Of a stretch of DNA of 64,000 nucleotides, positions 59,740 through 64,000 are shown piece by piece (position 1 is the stretch's first letter; every line of letters starts with the position of its first letter). The translations under genes were made by a program, and so were the position numbers. Under the pieces are notes generated by a model. That model saw only the letters and a list, made by a program, of their open reading frames with translations. It did no database searches and was not told where the DNA came from. Location of the stretch: positions 11,141,697-11,205,696 of the forward strand of contig NC_079971.1 of assembly GCF_029852145.1 (NCBI RefSeq), written 5' to 3'. Source of the stretch: Microplitis mediator. Lineage: Eukaryota; Arthropoda; Insecta; Hymenoptera; Braconidae.

Positions 59740-61395
59740 GTAAGGAATATTTCATTTTCCTATAAGATACAACTTAACTTAACATTGAAATACTTTCCTT
59801 CATCTATTAATTTCGGACTCATAATTACTCGTTTTATGGCTAACACTAAGTTTTTTTTTTTTTTTTCTAGACCGCTGGAACCATGCCTGTGTTTATCTCA
59901 ATGCGGCACTTCAATCACTGTGTGCTTCGCTCTTCGCGAAATGTAAGTATTTTATATTCTTTTTTAATCTTAGAACAACAACAAAAAAATACCCTCTTCA
60001 ACGCACCCCTTTTTTTTCTAGACCAACCGACGGCTCGTGACACTTCTGGGGATGTTATGCGAGGGTCTTTACCCACCGCTGGTGGCCTTGGAACTCATGG
60101 ACGAGATGGAAAGGATAATTGGTCTCCCGACTGTTCTTGAACCTCTCTACAGTTACCTTGAAGGCATCCACGAGGTACGGGTATCTCAGTACTCTCGGGC
60201 TTTGATAACGCTCGAGAAGTACAATCGGCCCTGCCATTATCCGGGTGAGATCGGCCCCATCGAAGACGTTCTACTCACCATCTAGAATCTTCTGAGTTCC
60301 TTCTTTTCAAGACTCATTTAACTAAATCGTTAATTGCAAAATACCGAAAAGGCAAAAAAAAAAAATTTCTTCAACAAAAACATATGTGAAACACCCTGTA
60401 TTTTCGTATTATTTTGCAAATAAAGTCTATCGTGAAAATAGTGGTGACATTTCATGAATATTCATTGATTTTTCCGTTCCAGAATAAATTTTTGTTTTTT
60501 ATTTAAATTTCGCGCCAAACAATCGTAAGAATCGTTAATAACGAATTCCTATCTCATGCTTGTTTTTTCTCTTTTTTTTTTTGCGAGAATACTAATTTCT
60601 TAACACATGATCAAAATTGTAAGTATGAATTTAGGTTAAAAATATATTTTCGCAAATAACTTCCTAAATTAATAGTTGATTTTTTTTTTTTTATAATTTC
60701 GGCCTAAAGATTTAACCTTAGATCCATTCGTTTCAAATGATATATTCGCAGTATACTTGTTCATTAAATATTGTTTTGTTATTTATGTATCAAAATTCAA
60801 GTTATTACCCGATTCTATACCCAACTTGGCTACCTATGACAATTGAGTGTGTTTCACTATACATTTTTCAGGTTATAGCTTAATTCTGAATTTAAATCGA
60901 AATGATTTTAAATAATAATATGAAGAAACATTTGATTTTTGCTTGCTATGGATGTTATATACATTAAATACAACTGGTATGTTTGTATTTAAAAATCCTC
61001 CCCTTTTTTTTCACCAAGTTTGTAACACTAGACTAATCAAATTATTTTTGAAAATCAATTTCTCAAATTTCCAGTAGGCAGTTGATTATCATTTATAACT
61101 CGTCTTATGCCCTGTATTTTCCTTTTTTGACTATATTATATCTTACCTCGTATTTTATTTTATCTTTCCTTTGCTGGCTATTGTTTTTAGTAAAATTTTC
61201 ATTAAAATCTGTTCTGTAATACTATATAAAAATATATTAACGTAATATTCTTTTTCTTTAGATGCCGTAACAGAAAAATGGGGTGTTACTGATAATGCTA
61301 AAATCCGGGCTGTGATAAAAGGCTGGTTGCAGCCTGCCAACGATCACCATAAAGGACGTAATAGCATAAAAAATAAAAAGAATGATTCATCTTAG
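59740..61395 (+). CDS. small spliced gene with two possible 3' ends, unknown function
   Basis: A 5' UTR intron (59740-59870) is followed by a coding exon from the ATG at 59883 to 59942, an intron (59943-60021), then an exon starting at 60022. Short form: the last exon runs to TAG 60283-60285, giving 107 residues, with AATAAA at 60419. Long form: a good donor CCGG|GTGAGA at 60244/60245 joins an acceptor ending at 61261. The next exon (61262-61395) begins in the matching phase, ends TCTTAG, has AATAAA one base later, and gives 138 residues. Shared content includes LLGMLCEGLYPPLVALELMD and a Leu-rich helical segment. The long tail adds KWGVTDNAKIRAVIKGWLQP and a basic end. GC-rich exons against AT-rich introns support a gene. 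No family recognised. Confidence 0.6.
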
Positions 61396-61401
61396 AATAA
61401 A

Positions 61402-63948
61402 ATTTATACGGCAACACAATAATAATAATCATTATTAATTATTTTCTTATTTGTAATTATTTGAAGTGTAATATTTATACTTATAAAATTTTGTGAGAAA
61501 AAAAAAACAACTAAACTACAATATTATGAACAATTTTTTATTTATTTATTTATTAATAACTTAAATTACTAACATATTAGTGTTAACGCTATGATCTTTT
61601 TTCAGAATAACTCTCCTTCCTCTTTTTCCTTTTTTTTTTTGTTATTATTACCTTGCAACCATTTTAATTAAGATTATCTTGCTCCTAAAAACATCCTATA
61701 ATTTTTTCTTTGCTATCTCGAAAATCACTACAATTATGTATTATTACTTTTTTTTGTTATTTTATATTATTGGTAATTTATAATGTACTCCATTGGCTAA
61801 AAGAGAATAACATGAGTGTAATTTTTGCTTGTATACTTATTATTATTTTCTTTGTTACCTAATTTAAGGTATTTTTTTTTTCTGTTACCATCGTGTATGC
61901 TTTACTTTTTCCATACTGTTGTTGCAAATAAAATTTCAATGAAATGACGATTAGTTATAAATATTTTTCTTTTAAATTATTTTAATTTATATTATCCTAA
62001 CAATTTTCACCACCGAGAATTAATATTTTTATCAAATGAAATAAGTATTTACTCTTGCTAATAATTTATGACGAAAATAATCATAGAAATCCGGATCTTT
62101 TTCCATGATTATTTTCCGATATCGACTTTTTTTTTTTCAAAGAACTTTAATCCTAATTATTTTTTTCTTTGGAGAAAATACGTTTCAATAATGTCTTTCG
62201 ATGAATTACTTCCCTATCTATCATTTCTACAATCAGCCCTGTAACTTTATGATTCGTGAAAATCACAATGCAGACTAACAAAAATCAATAAAAAATGGTA
62301 ATAATCCATCATTATTTTACAATTTCTTTATTCTATTGAAAAAATTTTAGCATGTAAGATTATTAATCCTTATAGAAAAGGTCTCATATCTCCGATAAAA
62401 TGCCGAAAAATTTTCATCAGATCCTATGAGTTTCGAAAATATGTATGAAATTAAAAAAAAAAATTTTTCTTTTTCGAGGAATATTTTAGGGGGTTCTATT
62501 CTCAAAAAAAATTTTGAATAATAATACTTTTCAACAAGGTTGTAGAATTTATAGATTCCAGTATGTTTTTTTTTTTCGAAAATACCTCCTTAAATATTTA
62601 TATAAAATAGTTAACTTTTCATTTCGTGAGGAACGTTTTATAAGCTTTTGTAAGGAAGTTTTTTTTTTTTTGACTGGATTAACTTGTAAAATCTCTCAAA
62701 ATAATTTATTCATTTAGACAATCCTATATTTCATGGGTTTCAATACATTTATGATGTACTTTCCTACAGATTATTATTTAATATTCATATAATATCAAGA
62801 CATAAACGGATTAATAAAATTAATTTCCTATTAGTTATATAATTAAATATGTATTTCATCTGGCTTGTTTTTTTCTCTTTTTTTTTTGAATTTATTTCTT
62901 TCATCCTTTTTTTCAGATTTTTTCTTTTTATACATTTCTACTTTTAATGCGAAAACAACAGGAAAGATTAATTTTATTTATTAATTGAAATTTCGACGTG
63001 TTTTATAAATGAAATTATTTTCCTATTAGAAAAGCCAAGGTAAGAAAATTAGTGGAACCGAGCGAGTGTAAAGGAATATAATTAATATTTTATTCTAATT
63101 AAATTTTCTTTCAATTATTTTATTTAACTTCCTCTCCGGCTGCATGATTCCCTTATCTATTGCACCCATATCCTATTTCTAAATTCCTTTGACTTTATTC
63201 AGATCCCACTCACAACGCAGCCAGCAACAAGCCTTGACTGTTGCATCAATTGCGATTGTAAATTTACAATATATGTATATATACAAAAAAATTATTCATT
63301 TCTTTGTTCAGTGCTACAGTGATACTAATTGGTGCGACCAGGTTTTTTTCCTATTGTTTTTAAAAAAAAATGAATTTGTGTTCAGTGCTAGTGTCGTATT
63401 TATTTAACTGTTAAGATCATTTCAGCGATTTGCTTTACAACCTGTGTTCCTACAAATCCGATATTTTGAAATCTGTGCATCGTATAAGGTAATAATTATC
63501 TTTCCTCTGTTTTAAATTCTATAATAACTTAAAAGTCTCTAAGAAATGCGAGATCAAAATGTCTTTAACTATTCGCTCTTCCCCACAAAACAAAAATTCC
63601 CTTTTTTTTTTTTTTCAATACTTCCTGTCAACCCTCTCCCCACAATTTCAATAATTTCTAATTCCTTTAATTATATTTCGAACCAGAAAAAGTCATAACT
63701 TTTTCTCGACGTGCTGGAGAAAGAGAAAGAGAGAAAAAAAGAAAGAAAGAGAAAAAAAAATATATCTCCAGTTTCCTGCAAAAATTTCGACTTTTCATTC
63801 CTCATTTACCATAACATTATTTTTTTTTGTAAAACAGATGAATTTCCTTATATTTAACCGATATTTCCTTATATTAAACGCGTAACAACAAAACAACAAA
63901 AAAAGGCCATTCGGCAGCCGAAATGGAAGGTAGATTTTCCAATTAATC
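61402..63948. other. AT-rich noncoding DNA with possible small exons
   Basis: Mostly AT-rich without recognised repeats. Two short GC-richer pieces with splice-like edges are 63202-63258 (after TTATTCAG) and 63426-63488 (after ATTTCAG, before GTAATAA). They could be exons of an unknown transcript. A GA-rich tract lies at 63715-63760. Nothing firm. Confidence 0.3.
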
Positions 63949-64000
63949 TATATAAAAAGTTTCATACATACATATCTTGTGATACATGTTAGTGTATAGT
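63949..64000 (+). promoter_or_regulatory. TATA box and TTAGTGTATAGT motif at the window end
   Basis: TATATAAA at 63949-63956 and TTAGTGTATAGT at 63989-64000, cut by the window edge. The pair resembles the promoter of the gene at 59740-61395, although the distance is 40 rather than 27 bp. A further gene may start just outside. Confidence 0.4.

Overview
The window looks like insect nuclear DNA, probably from a parasitoid wasp. This is an inference from four things: very high AT content with long homopolymer runs, short GT-AG introns, a clear exon of an insect NMDA-type glutamate receptor, and a dense load of LTR, LINE and TIR elements. There is no operon structure, no CRISPR array and no bacterial signal. 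Most of the sequence is nested mobile elements. Host coding sequence is limited to one receptor exon (about 31.5-31.9 kb) and two small spliced genes at the right end (56.3-61.4 kb).

1-12.6 kb: a degenerate Ty3/gypsy-type endogenous retrovirus on the minus strand. From right to left it has an LTR, a proline-tRNA primer binding site, gag, a CCHC nucleocapsid, protease-RT-RNase H-integrase, and an envelope of the chuvirus-like glycoprotein type. Downstream of the envelope, on the same strand, are two small cysteine-rich ORFs. The element is dead: several in-frame stops, frameshifts and a lost aspartate in the RT active site. No matching 3' LTR is visible, so it may lie off the left edge or be lost.

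12.6-19.4 kb: three abutting TIR elements, all set in TA-rich DNA. They are a 0.7-kb repeat, a fold-back element split by a solo LTR that carries two tRNA-like pseudogenes, and a 3.3-kb transposon with an almost complete transposase gene (one intron, one frameshift). 19.4-26.2 kb: noncoding sequence, then a LINE whose ORF2 has lost the RT catalytic segment. 26.2-32.5 kb: AT-rich sequence around the Nmdar2-like exon, whose introns presumably account for much of the surrounding DNA.

32.5-41.3 kb: AT-rich repeats invaded by two solo LTRs with 4-bp target duplications, a short MITE, and a fragment of the 11.3-kb LTR split by a 2.3-kb TIR element that encodes a cysteine-rich protein. 41.6-49.7 kb: a hAT-like element holding two nested inverted-repeat elements (one with arms of more than 1 kb), then a 1-kb fold-back and a second copy of the 0.7-kb repeat, separated by (TA)n tracts.

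49.7-55 kb: a second retroviral remnant on the minus strand. Two unrelated envelope genes lie in tandem, a chuvirus-like glycoprotein and then an errantivirus/baculovirus-F-like Env. Both are broken, the latter partly by a 922-bp MITE, and no gag or pol is nearby. 55-64 kb: the least TE-dense part. It has two small spliced genes that I do not recognise, a degenerate tandem repeat of about 180 bp between them, and at the very end a TATA box plus a 12-bp motif that also occurs at the promoter of the second gene.
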